Assembly (NCBI GenBank): GCA_945834545.1
Contig: CAMAHO010000020.1
Span: 1 to 19,175, forward strand
Length of the DNA: 19,175 bases
Source: an uncultured Lachnospiraceae bacterium
GTDB lineage: Bacteria > Bacillota > Clostridia > Lachnospirales > Lachnospiraceae
Direction: 5' to 3'
Below are positions 7,361 through 16,076 of the stretch, piece by piece. The translations under genes were made by a program, and so were the position numbers. Numbering within the stretch: the first letter of the stretch is position 1; each line of letters begins with the position of its first letter. The notes beneath the pieces were generated by a model, which was not told the DNA's origin, searched no databases, and saw nothing but the letters and a program-made list of their open reading frames with translations.

Positions 7361-8269
7361 ATGAGCAAGGAAGTATATTGGCATCTGCCCGGATTTTGCT
7401 ATTTCAGGCTGTTAAATCAGATGCTTCTCAATATGATGAAGGATTACCCGGATAAATTTAGAGAGGGCTACAAGATTGGCTCGGTGTACGGCACCTTTCC
7501 GGGAGCCATTTGGAATGGTGGACGGGCGGTGTTTGGCATCACCGGAAAGCAGGATATCCAATCCATTCTGAATCTCTATAACAGCAGAGGGATACCAGTG
7601 CGCTTTACCTGGACCAACGCCCTTTTGGAAGAAAGGCATGTGTACGATACCTATTGCAATCTGATTATGGAGCTGGCAAACAATGGACTGAATCAGGTGC
7701 TGGTAAACAGTCCGGTACTGGAGGAGTATTTAAAGAAGGAATATCCGGATTTCAAGTATATTTCTTCCACTACCAAGCGAATTACGGGAGTAGAGGGGAT
7801 TCAGAAAGAGCTTGATAAGGACTATTATCTGGTGGTGCTGGACTATGATATGAATCATGATGAGACAGCACTAAGGGCCTTGGAGAAGGATGCCGGGAGA
7901 CTGGAGATTTTAGTCAATGAGGTATGCTATCCACAATGCCCGAAGAGGACAGAGCATTATTTGCAACAGTCAAAAATGCAGCTGGAATATGATGTGCAGA
8001 CAGGCTTCCCTTGCCCTAATATCACCACCAAGAGAAGCTTTGAGGAAAGCATGAAGCGTCCCTCCTTTATCTCCAATGAGGAAATCGGCTCCTATATTGA
8101 CAGAGGCTACGTGAATTTTAAGATTGTGGGCCGCGGACTGCCCATGGATTTTGTAAAGGAATCCTACCTCTATTATCTTGTGAAAGAGGAGGAGAGGAAT
8201 TTTATTCGTGCAAAAATGGACAATCTTTTGTCACAGTTTGCCAAAATGAACCGAAATCCAAGGCAATAA
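7361..8269 (+). CDS. Peptidase-U32-like TIM-barrel protein, paralogue 2
   Basis: 302 residues from the ATG at 7361, preceded by AAAGAGG with 5-nt spacing. An in-frame ATG at 7322 would add 13 residues with no counterpart in the paralogue and is rejected. It aligns with the upstream protein end to end: HLPG at 8-11, YGTFP, WNGGR at 51-55, DTYCN at 96-100, YYLVVLDY near 155-162, LVNEVC/PQCPKR (Cys189, Cys193), and FIS-EE-I...FKIVGR near 236-258. The third conserved Cys is probably Cys218; the fourth Cys of paralogue 1 is not obvious, so any Fe-S ligand set would differ. The 57-bp gap suggests one transcript. A heteromeric pair, as known for UbiU-UbiV, is a reasonable inference; the substrate is unknown. 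Confidence 0.75.
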   Translation: MSKEVYWHLPGFCYFRLLNQMLLNMMKDYPDKFREGYKIGSVYGTFPGAIWNGGRAVFGITGKQDIQSILNLYNSRGIPVRFTWTNALLEERHVYDTYCNLIMELANNGLNQVLVNSPVLEEYLKKEYPDFKYISSTTKRITGVEGIQKELDKDYYLVVLDYDMNHDETALRALEKDAGRLEILVNEVCYPQCPKRTEHYLQQSKMQLEYDVQTGFPCPNITTKRSFEESMKRPSFISNEEIGSYIDRGYVNFKIVGRGLPMDFVKESYLYYLVKEEERNFIRAKMDNLLSQFAKMNRNPRQ

Positions 8270-8392
8270 TTGGTGATTAAGCAAAAAATGAAAAGAACAT
8301 AGCAAAGAATAGAAAGACTTTTTCACAAAAAATCAGTATTATTATCTTGGAATCTATGCATTATGTAGAATGACAAGCATTGGAGGGTAATC

Positions 8393-9463
8393 GTGAAACG
8401 AAACTATATTGGGGTAGCAGTAGGCTTGCTTTCAACCTGTTTTTTGTTTGGCTGCGGGCAGACCACAGAAGAAGATACTGTGGTAATGCTGGAACAGGAG
8501 CAGGAGGAGGTTACATATAAGCTTGGAGAGGTACAGAAAAAGGACATTGTTCAGACCCAGAAGGTAAAATGTACCTATAAACAGATGAAGGACCAGGAGG
8601 TCAGTTTTTCCCTGGGCGGGAAGAGAGTGGAAAAGGTCTATGTGCGCAAGGGGGACACCGTGAAGAAGGGTCAGCTTTTGGCGCAGCTTTCCGGTGGTAA
8701 TCTGGATTCCAGAATTGAACAGCTGGAGTACTCTATTGCCCGCAATAAGCTGCTGTTAGAATATGCTGATGTGAACGAGGCCAATGATATCTCCGAGAGA
8801 TGGGTCCAGGAGATATATAACGGCTGGCCGGGAGCGGAAGAGAGCGTGAAGTCCATTCAGAAGAATTATCGTTACCAGAAAGAGGACTTGCAGGATGCCA
8901 TTGATTTGGACGAGACAGAGCTTGCCAAGCTTAAGGCAGAGAAAAACGCCAGCTCCGTGTATGCACAGATGGATGGTGTGGTGTATTCCATAAAGGATGG
9001 TTTGGAGGGCTCCACCTCAAAGAAGGATGAGGTGGTCATGACGGTAATTGACTCTACTGAGTGTATTTTCGTTGCTGAGTCTCCGGAGCTTGTCTCCAGA
9101 TTTCAAGAGGGCGTCACCGTCAGTATGAATCTCACAGGTAAGAATACGGGAACCTACGAGCTTATGCCGTACAAGATGGAAACCTGGGGAGAAGAACAGT
9201 ATTTCAGTATTTTCTCTGGCCCTGATAATGAAGGCATGGAGGTTGGTACCTATGGGTATATCGACCTGGTAACAGATTCGAAAACAAATGTACTGGCGGT
9301 ATCCAACAAGGCCATTTACAAGGCGGGCGATGAGTATTATGTGTATGTTGTGGGCGAAAACAATATGCGTGAGGTCCAGTGGATTCAGATTGGCTTGGCC
9401 GGTAATGATGATACGGAGGTTGTTGAGGGACTTCAGGAAGGGGATAAGGTTATACTAAAATGA
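8393..9463 (+). CDS. MacA/HlyD-like lipoprotein adaptor subunit
   Basis: 356 residues from GTG at 8393, chosen because GGAGGG lies 5 nt upstream and because it begins a lipoprotein signal (basic start, hydrophobic core, lipobox LFGC with Cys21). Domain order fits periplasmic-adaptor-type proteins: biotinyl-lipoyl half (about 68-100, VYVRKGDTVKKGQLL), helical hairpin (about 103-185), second lipoyl half (186-220, MDGVVYSI), beta barrel (222-292) and membrane-proximal domain (297-356, ending VEGLQEGDKVILK). In a Gram-positive cell it would sit outside the membrane and work with the FtsX-like permease encoded downstream. The stop overlaps the next gene's start (ATGA), indicating coupled translation. 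A weak promoter may lie in 8270-8392, but no clear -35/-10 pair was found and no terminator separates it from the U32-like genes. Confidence 0.85.
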   Translation: MKRNYIGVAVGLLSTCFLFGCGQTTEEDTVVMLEQEQEEVTYKLGEVQKKDIVQTQKVKCTYKQMKDQEVSFSLGGKRVEKVYVRKGDTVKKGQLLAQLSGGNLDSRIEQLEYSIARNKLLLEYADVNEANDISERWVQEIYNGWPGAEESVKSIQKNYRYQKEDLQDAIDLDETELAKLKAEKNASSVYAQMDGVVYSIKDGLEGSTSKKDEVVMTVIDSTECIFVAESPELVSRFQEGVTVSMNLTGKNTGTYELMPYKMETWGEEQYFSIFSGPDNEGMEVGTYGYIDLVTDSKTNVLAVSNKAIYKAGDEYYVYVVGENNMREVQWIQIGLAGNDDTEVVEGLQEGDKVILK

Positions 9464-11631
9464 GAAGGAACAGGGAAAAAATCTTATCTGTATTGATGCT
9501 ATTAACCCTTACATTTCAGTTGGCAGCCTGTGGCTCACAGGAGACTATAGGCGTCGGGGATGAGGATGTGGCACTGTTGGACCCGGTAGGCATGGCGTTA
9601 AATTATGATGTGGCTTCCTATCGAAATATTTATAATTATAAGGTGTACCCCACCTATATCTGTCCCGAAGTGGAAGAGTATTCCTTTGCAGAAACCCAGA
9701 ATGTCAATACCATCGACACTCTGCCGGGCAGCGCAGTTTCGGTAGGGCAAGAGCTGATTTCCGGTGATACTACCGAAATAGATGAACAGATTGAGAAAAA
9801 GGAAGAGCAGATCAAAGAGGACGAAAAAAAATATCTGGAATCCAGGCAGGACATGCTGGAGCCACTGGCAAAATACAAGGCAGACACGGAGTACTGGGAG
9901 GAAGTGGTGAAACGGTTCGCTCAGTACAAGCCGGAGGAAGGCTCACCGGAGATGGCTAGCTGGGAAACGGAAAATTTTGGCTACGAAAAGAACCGTGCCA
10001 CCAATGCAATCGCCAGAGATAAGGCTCAGGCAGCCCTGGATCAGCTGGATGAGCTGTATGAACTGGATCATAACCGTGCAAAGCAGGAGCTCAATGACCT
10101 GATTAAACAGAGAGCGCAGGCTGTGGTTTCCTCAACAACAGAGGGAGAGCTGGTGTCCTGTTGGATGGAAAGCGAAGAGTACTATTGGTATTCCAACAAT
10201 ACTGTGCAGAAAAATATTCCGGTAGCTGCTGTGGGTGACATGAGCAAGAAACAGCTAAAGTGCGAATACATCGGAAAGTACTTCGCCAACAGTGCCATTG
10301 ATATCTATGCTTATATCAATGGCAAGCGCTATGAGGTGGAATACATTCCTATGGAGGACGAGGAATATAACCGTCTGACACAGGATAACGGAAAAGCCTA
10401 CACCACCTTCTTACTCAAGGAGGATAGCCCGGAAATCAATGTGGGTGACTATGGCGTGATCGTATTGATGAAGAGTAAACGAGAGAACGTCCTTAGTGTG
10501 GACAGATCCTGCATCCATAAGGATGGAAACGGGGATTTCGTCTATGTGGTACAGGGTACGGAGACAATTTATACTCCGGTTAAGACAGGCTTGGCAGATA
10601 ACAAATACATAGAGATTTTAGATGGCCTTAAGGAGGGAGATAAGGTTCAGTCCGAATCCCTTGCTACCCACTCGGAGGAAACGGTAAAAACCACCAAGGG
10701 CAGTGTCAACTATACCTACAAAGAAAACGGTTATATGTTCTATCCGAGCTATGAAATCATGAATTGCCCGGTAGAATACGGCAGCTGCTATTTTGTTAAG
10801 GCAGAGGTTTCCATGTATGAGAGAGTGGAAAAGGGTCAGACTCTGGCAACCATAAAGGTTGTAAGAGATGATATCGCGCTGCAGAGGGCGGAGAGCAGAC
10901 TTAAGAGGTTGCAGGAGCGTCTCGCTGAATACAAGGCAGGTTTTCAGGATGACCCTGCCGGTCTCAAGGAAAAGAGTGCTGTAAAATATGTGGAAAATCA
11001 ACAAGAACAGATTGACGAGCAGCAGAAGCTGATTGACAAGATTCTGGCGGATGCAAAGACCACGGAAATCAAATCCACCATTACGGGCATCGTCATTGGT
11101 ACCTCTAACAATAAGGAGGATGATTTGCTCTATTACAAGCAGTGGATGTTCTCCATAGCGGATGAGACCAGCAATTATGTTAGGGTGGAAGATAAGAGCA
11201 ATGTTTTAAATTATGGAAATCAGGTTCAGATCAGCTACAAGGACAATCAAGGTCATAGTAAGGTCACAGACGGAACGGTAGCTATGGTGAATGCCTATGC
11301 ACTGACTCCTGACCTGACCAAGTTTAGGGAAAACAGTACGCTGATTAAGATCAATCCGGAAGCACTTAGCGATATGGCAGCCAGCACCAAGGGAAATGAG
11401 GGCTGGTGGAACCGAAGCAGGTTTACGGTTACGGCTACGGTGAGAAAGATGGATAATGTAGTATTGGTACCTAAAAACGCAGTCACTGTTCTGGTGGACC
11501 AGTGCTTTGTCAATGTGAAAAAGCCGGATGGAACAGTGGTTACTATGGGAATTGTAACAGGTGGCTCAGATTCAAACAATTACTGGGTAATTGAAGGCCT
11601 GACGGAAGGAATGGAAGTATGTTTAAAATAA
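9460..11631 (+). CDS. Tandem (double) adaptor lipoprotein of the MacB-like complex
   Basis: 723 residues, about twice the usual adaptor length. It starts at the ATGA overlap with the gene before. The lipoprotein signal ends in LAAC with Cys24. Module 1 (about 45-400) has a coiled-coil hairpin at about 105-225 and closes with LDGLKEGDKVQSE. Module 2 (about 405-723) has a lipoyl-like start (MYERVEKGQTLATIK, 452-466), a helical hairpin at about 470-535 (QEQIDEQQKLIDK), a second lipoyl half (about 537-567, ITGIVIG), a barrel, and a matching close IEGLTEGMEVCLK. Both closes mirror the end of the upstream adaptor (VEGLQEGDKVILK), so three copies of the same membrane-proximal motif occur in two genes. 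This implies an internal duplication or fusion that could form a stacked or hetero-oligomeric conduit. Its stop overlaps the permease start by 13 bp. Confidence 0.8.
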   Translation: MRRNREKILSVLMLLTLTFQLAACGSQETIGVGDEDVALLDPVGMALNYDVASYRNIYNYKVYPTYICPEVEEYSFAETQNVNTIDTLPGSAVSVGQELISGDTTEIDEQIEKKEEQIKEDEKKYLESRQDMLEPLAKYKADTEYWEEVVKRFAQYKPEEGSPEMASWETENFGYEKNRATNAIARDKAQAALDQLDELYELDHNRAKQELNDLIKQRAQAVVSSTTEGELVSCWMESEEYYWYSNNTVQKNIPVAAVGDMSKKQLKCEYIGKYFANSAIDIYAYINGKRYEVEYIPMEDEEYNRLTQDNGKAYTTFLLKEDSPEINVGDYGVIVLMKSKRENVLSVDRSCIHKDGNGDFVYVVQGTETIYTPVKTGLADNKYIEILDGLKEGDKVQSESLATHSEETVKTTKGSVNYTYKENGYMFYPSYEIMNCPVEYGSCYFVKAEVSMYERVEKGQTLATIKVVRDDIALQRAESRLKRLQERLAEYKAGFQDDPAGLKEKSAVKYVENQQEQIDEQQKLIDKILADAKTTEIKSTITGIVIGTSNNKEDDLLYYKQWMFSIADETSNYVRVEDKSNVLNYGNQVQISYKDNQGHSKVTDGTVAMVNAYALTPDLTKFRENSTLIKINPEALSDMAASTKGNEGWWNRSRFTVTATVRKMDNVVLVPKNAVTVLVDQCFVNVKKPDGTVVTMGIVTGGSDSNNYWVIEGLTEGMEVCLK

Positions 11632-14429
11632 TGCTACAAAAGCTGGTTTCAAAAAAGTGGATGAACCTGTGTCTTCTGTTGGGTAGCGTTCTGCTTATCG
11701 CAACGGTAGTCAGCTTCCCACTGTATCAGGCTGCTGCCTATGACAGAATGTTGCAGGATGTATTTCGCAATTATCAGGCACAGGAAGGAGACTGGCCGGC
11801 CTATTTCGAAATGAATGCTGCCTCCCAGAAGGATAAGGGAGGAAAAACCATTACAAAGATGGAGAATATTTTGGGGAAGATTTCCGGAGATTTGGGAGTG
11901 ACCCCCAAGATGCAGGTCTATTATTACAGCCTCACTCAGACCATGATGGCTTCCACTATGAATCGAAGTGATGTGGGCAATATCTCCGTTAGGTTAAGCT
12001 GCATGTCAGATCTGGATCAGCATGCCAAGATGCTTAGCGGTGATATGTACAGCGAGAGCGGTCTGAACGAAGAGGGTGAGATTGAAGTGGTAGTCAGCCA
12101 GGCCGGGTTGGTAAACCTGAAGGTGTTGGTTGGAGAGTCCTTTGAATTTACGGATTTGAAGAATGCTGAGGGTAAGAAAATCAGGCTGAAGGTGGTTGGC
12201 GTCTTTGATAAGGCTGATGCGGGGGATGTTTACTGGAGAGTGGACCCGGACCAGATGGATTTGATTCTGCTTATGCAGCCTGAGCTGTTTCGGGAAATGT
12301 TCACCGGTGACAATGCAGGGAAGTACACTATGAACTGCTCCTACTTCCCTATGTTTGAATACGAGGATATTACCGCCGCAAAGATGAACGGTATTCTGGA
12401 GAAGGTGAAATATGCGGTGGAGGAGGGGCCTTACAAAAGCACCATCCGTCAACCTGCCTTCCTGGATTTGATGGAAAACTATGCAAAGAAGCAGGGAAGG
12501 ATTCAGGCTACTCTGGTGATTTTGCAGATCCCGGTTTTGATCATGCTGGGAGCCTTTCTCTTTATGATTTCCGGACAGATGTATGACATGGAGCGGAATG
12601 AGATTTCTGTTATCAAGAGCCGAGGCAGCTCCAGAGCACAGATTTTCAGATTATATTTGTATCAGAGCTTTTTCCTGACCTGTGTGGGAGGAGTCCTGGG
12701 AGTTCCTTTAGGGACCCTGTTTAGCCGAATCTTAGGTTCTTCCAGAAACTTCCTGGAGTTTGAGGCCACCAGCAACCTGCAGATTGTCTATACCAGGGAG
12801 GCTTTGTACTACACCTTGGGGGCAATGCTTGCCACCCTGTTGATTATGACCTTGCCTGCAATTAAGCACAGCAAAATCAGCATCGTCAACCTAAAGCAGC
12901 AGAAAGCCCTTAAGAAGAAGAGTTGGTGGGAGAAAATCTTCCTGGATATCATTCTTTTGGGAGTATCCGGCTACGGCTACTACAGCTTTTCAAAGAATAC
13001 GGATAATCTGGCAGTCAATGTCTTAAAGGGAGAGCCCCTGGATCCCTTGTTATACATCAGCTCATCCCTGTTTATCATGGGCTTGGGACTATTGTTCCTC
13101 AGACTGCAGCCCTACCTGATTCAACTGGTTTATCTTTGCGGTAAGAAGTTCTGGAAGCCTGCAAGCTATGCTTCCTTTATGGAGAACCAGAAAAATGGTC
13201 GTAAGCAGCAGTTTATCATGCTGTTTCTGATTATGACCATCTCACTTGGTATGTATCACGCTACAGTGGCTCGTACAATTCTTCAAAATGCCGTTGACAA
13301 TGTAGAATATCTGGACGGTGCGGATGTAATCTTGAAGGAGGTTTGGTCAGATAACAGCTCCGCCTCCAGCGAATCCGGGGACAGCGCCTTCCGCTATTTT
13401 GAACCGGATGTGACGAAATACAATACCATGGACTTTGCCCAGGGCTATGCCAAGGTAATCTATGATACCAATGCTTATATTGCCAAGAGTGGTAATTCCA
13501 GACAGACCATAACCCTTATGGGAATTCATACCAAGGAGTTTGGTACCAATACCAGCATGCCTGCCGGCTTAAATGAAAAGTCTTATCATGAATACCTAAA
13601 CGAGCTGGCTGTGGAGGAAAAGGGAATACTGGTTTCAGAGAATTTCAAGACCAAGCTTGGTTATAAGATAGGAGATACCGTAGAGTATAAGGATAATAAG
13701 GACAATAAGGCTTCCGGCGTGATTGTTGACTTTGTCTCCTACTGGCCGGGATATTCCCCTACGCATACAGTAATCAACCCGGACGGCGAACCGGAGACAA
13801 CAGATGAGTATTTATTGATTGCACATTATAACGCGCTTCGTCAGACCTGGGGTGTCACCCCTTATGAGATCTGGATTAGCATGAAGGACGGCTACTCTGC
13901 TCAGGATGTTTACCAATGGGTGGAAGAGAATAATCTGCACCTCACGAAGTATGTGAACAAGGCGACAGATATGGAGGATACCATGTCGGATCCTCTGCTA
14001 CAGGGTACCAACGGTGTGCTGACCATGGGATTTATTGTGACCCTTCTTTTGTGTGCTGTGGGTTACCTGATTTACTGGGTAATGTCTATCAAGTCCAGAG
14101 AAATGATATTCGGTGTGCTCCGTGCCTGTGGTATGCACAAGGGAGAGCTGTTCCATATGCTTATGAATGAGCAGCTGTTCTCCGGTATCCTGTCAATCCT
14201 TGCAGGGATTGGAATTGGTAAGCTGACCTCCTGGCTGTTTGTGCCTATGCTGCAGATGGCGTATGCGGCTGCAAATCAGGTCATTCCTATGCGACTGATT
14301 ACCAATCCCAGTGATATGATTCGTCTGTATATTGTGATTGCCGGTGTTGTGGTTGTTTGCCTTGCAGTGCTGATTATTTTAATCTTCAAGATGAATGTAG
14401 CAAAAGCATTGAAGTTAGGGGAAGAATAA
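11619..14429 (+). CDS. FtsX/MacB-type ABC permease, 10 predicted membrane segments
   Basis: 936 residues. The ATG at 11619 has GGAAGGA 8 nt upstream; an alternative ATG at 11631 overlaps the preceding stop and would trim four residues. Predicted membrane segments: about 15-37, 300-322, 350-372, 395-415, 438-457, 477-497, 531-551, 800-822, 852-876 and 905-925. Two large extracytoplasmic regions (about 40-295 and 553-795) resemble MacB_PCD-like domains and would meet the adaptor lipoproteins. The FtsX signature region MERNEISVIKSRGSSRAQIF (324-343) and its counterpart SREMIFGVLRACGMHKGELF (826-845) show the two-half architecture. This permease class usually works by mechanotransmission, moving extracytoplasmic partners, not by forming a pore. 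The cargo is unknown. One polypeptide carries both halves, while two different ATPases follow. Confidence 0.88.
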   Translation: MFKIMLQKLVSKKWMNLCLLLGSVLLIATVVSFPLYQAAAYDRMLQDVFRNYQAQEGDWPAYFEMNAASQKDKGGKTITKMENILGKISGDLGVTPKMQVYYYSLTQTMMASTMNRSDVGNISVRLSCMSDLDQHAKMLSGDMYSESGLNEEGEIEVVVSQAGLVNLKVLVGESFEFTDLKNAEGKKIRLKVVGVFDKADAGDVYWRVDPDQMDLILLMQPELFREMFTGDNAGKYTMNCSYFPMFEYEDITAAKMNGILEKVKYAVEEGPYKSTIRQPAFLDLMENYAKKQGRIQATLVILQIPVLIMLGAFLFMISGQMYDMERNEISVIKSRGSSRAQIFRLYLYQSFFLTCVGGVLGVPLGTLFSRILGSSRNFLEFEATSNLQIVYTREALYYTLGAMLATLLIMTLPAIKHSKISIVNLKQQKALKKKSWWEKIFLDIILLGVSGYGYYSFSKNTDNLAVNVLKGEPLDPLLYISSSLFIMGLGLLFLRLQPYLIQLVYLCGKKFWKPASYASFMENQKNGRKQQFIMLFLIMTISLGMYHATVARTILQNAVDNVEYLDGADVILKEVWSDNSSASSESGDSAFRYFEPDVTKYNTMDFAQGYAKVIYDTNAYIAKSGNSRQTITLMGIHTKEFGTNTSMPAGLNEKSYHEYLNELAVEEKGILVSENFKTKLGYKIGDTVEYKDNKDNKASGVIVDFVSYWPGYSPTHTVINPDGEPETTDEYLLIAHYNALRQTWGVTPYEIWISMKDGYSAQDVYQWVEENNLHLTKYVNKATDMEDTMSDPLLQGTNGVLTMGFIVTLLLCAVGYLIYWVMSIKSREMIFGVLRACGMHKGELFHMLMNEQLFSGILSILAGIGIGKLTSWLFVPMLQMAYAAANQVIPMRLITNPSDMIRLYIVIAGVVVVCLAVLIILIFKMNVAKALKLGEE

Positions 14430-15115
14430 TGGAAGAGAAGAAATATGCAATAGAAGTAAACCATATCGATCGTATTTTCCCAATACCGGGAGGAGAATTC
14501 CAGGCATTAAAGGACATCAATGCGAAGGTGGAGGCCGGAACACTGACAATCCTAAAGGGGCGTTCCGGTTCGGGAAAGACGACCTTGATGAATATTATCG
14601 GTGCACTGGATAATCCCACCAACGGCTCTGTTTGCTTAGATGGGGTTGAGCTTGGGAAGCTGTCTGACAAGGAGAAGGAAAAGCTCAGAAGAAAGCAGCT
14701 GGGCTTTGTCTTCCAGGCAGTATCCCTGATTCCCACCATGAATGCCTTCCAGAATGTGGAGTTTTCCATGCGTCTGGCTGGTATTAAGGCAGGGAAGGAG
14801 AGAGACCGACGAGTAGAAGAGTGTCTAAACCTGGTGGGACTGGGAAAGCGTATGCATCACATGCCTGCGGAAATGTCCGGTGGTGAGCAGCAGAGAGTGG
14901 CAATTGCAAGGGCAATAGCCCATTCTCCTAAGCTGATTTTGGCGGATGAGCCTACAGCTGAGCTGGACAGTGCTATGGCAGCCCAGGTCACAAAGCTTTT
15001 CCAGGAGATGACTCGCAAAGAAAATATTACAATCCTCATGACAACCCACGATGTGGGACTGATGGATGCCGGGGATATGATAATTGAGCTGGAAAACGGA
15101 CAGCGAATCGGTTAA
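14429..15115 (+). CDS. ABC ATPase of the FtsX-like complex (LolD/MacB-type)
   Basis: 228 residues. The ATG overlaps the permease stop by one base (TAATG) and AGGGGA lies 6 nt upstream; a longer in-frame start at 14357 lies inside the permease gene and is rejected. All catalytic motifs are present: Walker A GRSGSGKT (44-51), Q-loop Gln96, signature MSGGEQQR (149-156), Walker B LILADEP with Asp173 and Glu174, H-loop His207. No C-terminal extension is present, the form typical of LolD/MacB-class exporters. Because a second ATPase gene follows, the active pair is probably a heterodimer under one permease, although two alternative homodimers are possible. Confidence 0.93.
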   Translation: MEEKKYAIEVNHIDRIFPIPGGEFQALKDINAKVEAGTLTILKGRSGSGKTTLMNIIGALDNPTNGSVCLDGVELGKLSDKEKEKLRRKQLGFVFQAVSLIPTMNAFQNVEFSMRLAGIKAGKERDRRVEECLNLVGLGKRMHHMPAEMSGGEQQRVAIARAIAHSPKLILADEPTAELDSAMAAQVTKLFQEMTRKENITILMTTHDVGLMDAGDMIIELENGQRIG

Positions 15116-15168
15116 TCGGGAGTGGAATGAGGACATAAGTTTTCGTATTCGCGGAAAGGAAAGAGAAG

Positions 15169-16062
15169 ATGCCGGAAACAATGATTAAGGCGGATGGCCT
15201 GGTAAAAATATACAAGACGAAGCAGACAGAGGTGCTTGCTCTTCAGGGCTTGGACCTGATAGTAGAAGAGGGGGAGCTGACAGCCATCATTGGCAACAGT
15301 GGTAGCGGTAAGTCTACCTTCCTCAACATGATTGGCGGTTTGGATAAGCCAAGTGCCGGCTCCCTGGTGGTGGGAGGCAAAAACCTGTTTACCATGTCGG
15401 AGAAGGAGCTGGTTGGATACAAGCGTGACACCGTAGGCTTTGTGTGGCAGAATAATGGACGTAATTTGCTTCCCTATCTTTCTGCCATTGAAAATGTAAT
15501 GCTCCCTATGTGTCTGACAGATACCAAAAAGCGCCGTGATAAGGCCACCCAGCTGTTGGAAATGGTAGGAATGGGGGCGAAGAAGCACAGTCGACTGAAT
15601 ATGCTGTCCGGTGGTGAACAGCAAAGAATCGCAATCGCCATTGCGCTTGCCAATTCTCCCAAGCTGCTGTTGGCTGATGAGCCCACCGGTAGTGTGGATA
15701 TGAGGACGGCTAACTACATCTTTGATGTGTTCACCGAACTGAACAAGCAGGGGCAAACAATTCTCATTGTTACTCACGACGTGGCTTTGTCGAAAAAGGT
15801 AAAACGAGTAGTGGCTATCCGAGACGGCAAAATCAGTAGTGAGCGTGTGCTGAAGGAGGCCTACGCAGACCGTTTGCAGGAGACCAATATCGACTGGCGA
15901 CAGGAGGATACACAGGAGGAATATGCCATCGTGGACCGTGTTGGCCGTGTACAGATTCCTTCCGAGCTGCTAGAGCAGCTGCATTTGGACAGCAATAAGG
16001 TTTCCGTTTCTATTCATGACGGAAAGATCACCATAAGTAATCCCAACGGGGATGTAAAATAG
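15169..16062 (+). CDS. ABC ATPase with C-terminal AbrB/SpoVT-like domain
   Basis: 297 residues; AAAGGA lies 8 nt before the ATG. The nucleotide-binding domain has Walker A GNSGSGKST (42-50), Gln94, signature LSGGEQQR (146-153), Walker B LLLADEP (Asp170, Glu171) and His203, so it should hydrolyse ATP. The usual Arg four to six residues past the signature (IARAL in most relatives) is Ile here (IAIAL). After residue ~225 comes a linker rich in Asp, Glu and Gln, then VDRVGRVQIPSELLEQLHL and a beta pair ending KITISNP (about 255-292). This matches the GR-hyphen-IP-hyphen-L pattern of SpoVT/AbrB swapped-hairpin domains, normally DNA-binding or dimerising. It could add dimer contacts, regulation or DNA binding to the transporter. 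It sits 53 bp after the first ATPase gene and 14 bp before the xylanase gene. Confidence 0.88.
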   Translation: MPETMIKADGLVKIYKTKQTEVLALQGLDLIVEEGELTAIIGNSGSGKSTFLNMIGGLDKPSAGSLVVGGKNLFTMSEKELVGYKRDTVGFVWQNNGRNLLPYLSAIENVMLPMCLTDTKKRRDKATQLLEMVGMGAKKHSRLNMLSGGEQQRIAIAIALANSPKLLLADEPTGSVDMRTANYIFDVFTELNKQGQTILIVTHDVALSKKVKRVVAIRDGKISSERVLKEAYADRLQETNIDWRQEDTQEEYAIVDRVGRVQIPSELLEQLHLDSNKVSVSIHDGKITISNPNGDVK

Positions 16063-16076
16063 TGGAGAAGTAAGAT

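Noticed and set aside
8347..8371. TTGGAA and TAGAAT as a promoter for the adaptor gene
   Set aside because: The gap is only 13 bp, too short for a standard sigma-A promoter; the region may still hold a promoter but it cannot be pinned down.
15112..15777. Antisense open frame of 221 codons opposite the second ATPase
   Set aside because: It lies wholly opposite a gene with complete ATPase motifs, has no ribosome binding site of note and no recognisable domain; a shadow frame.
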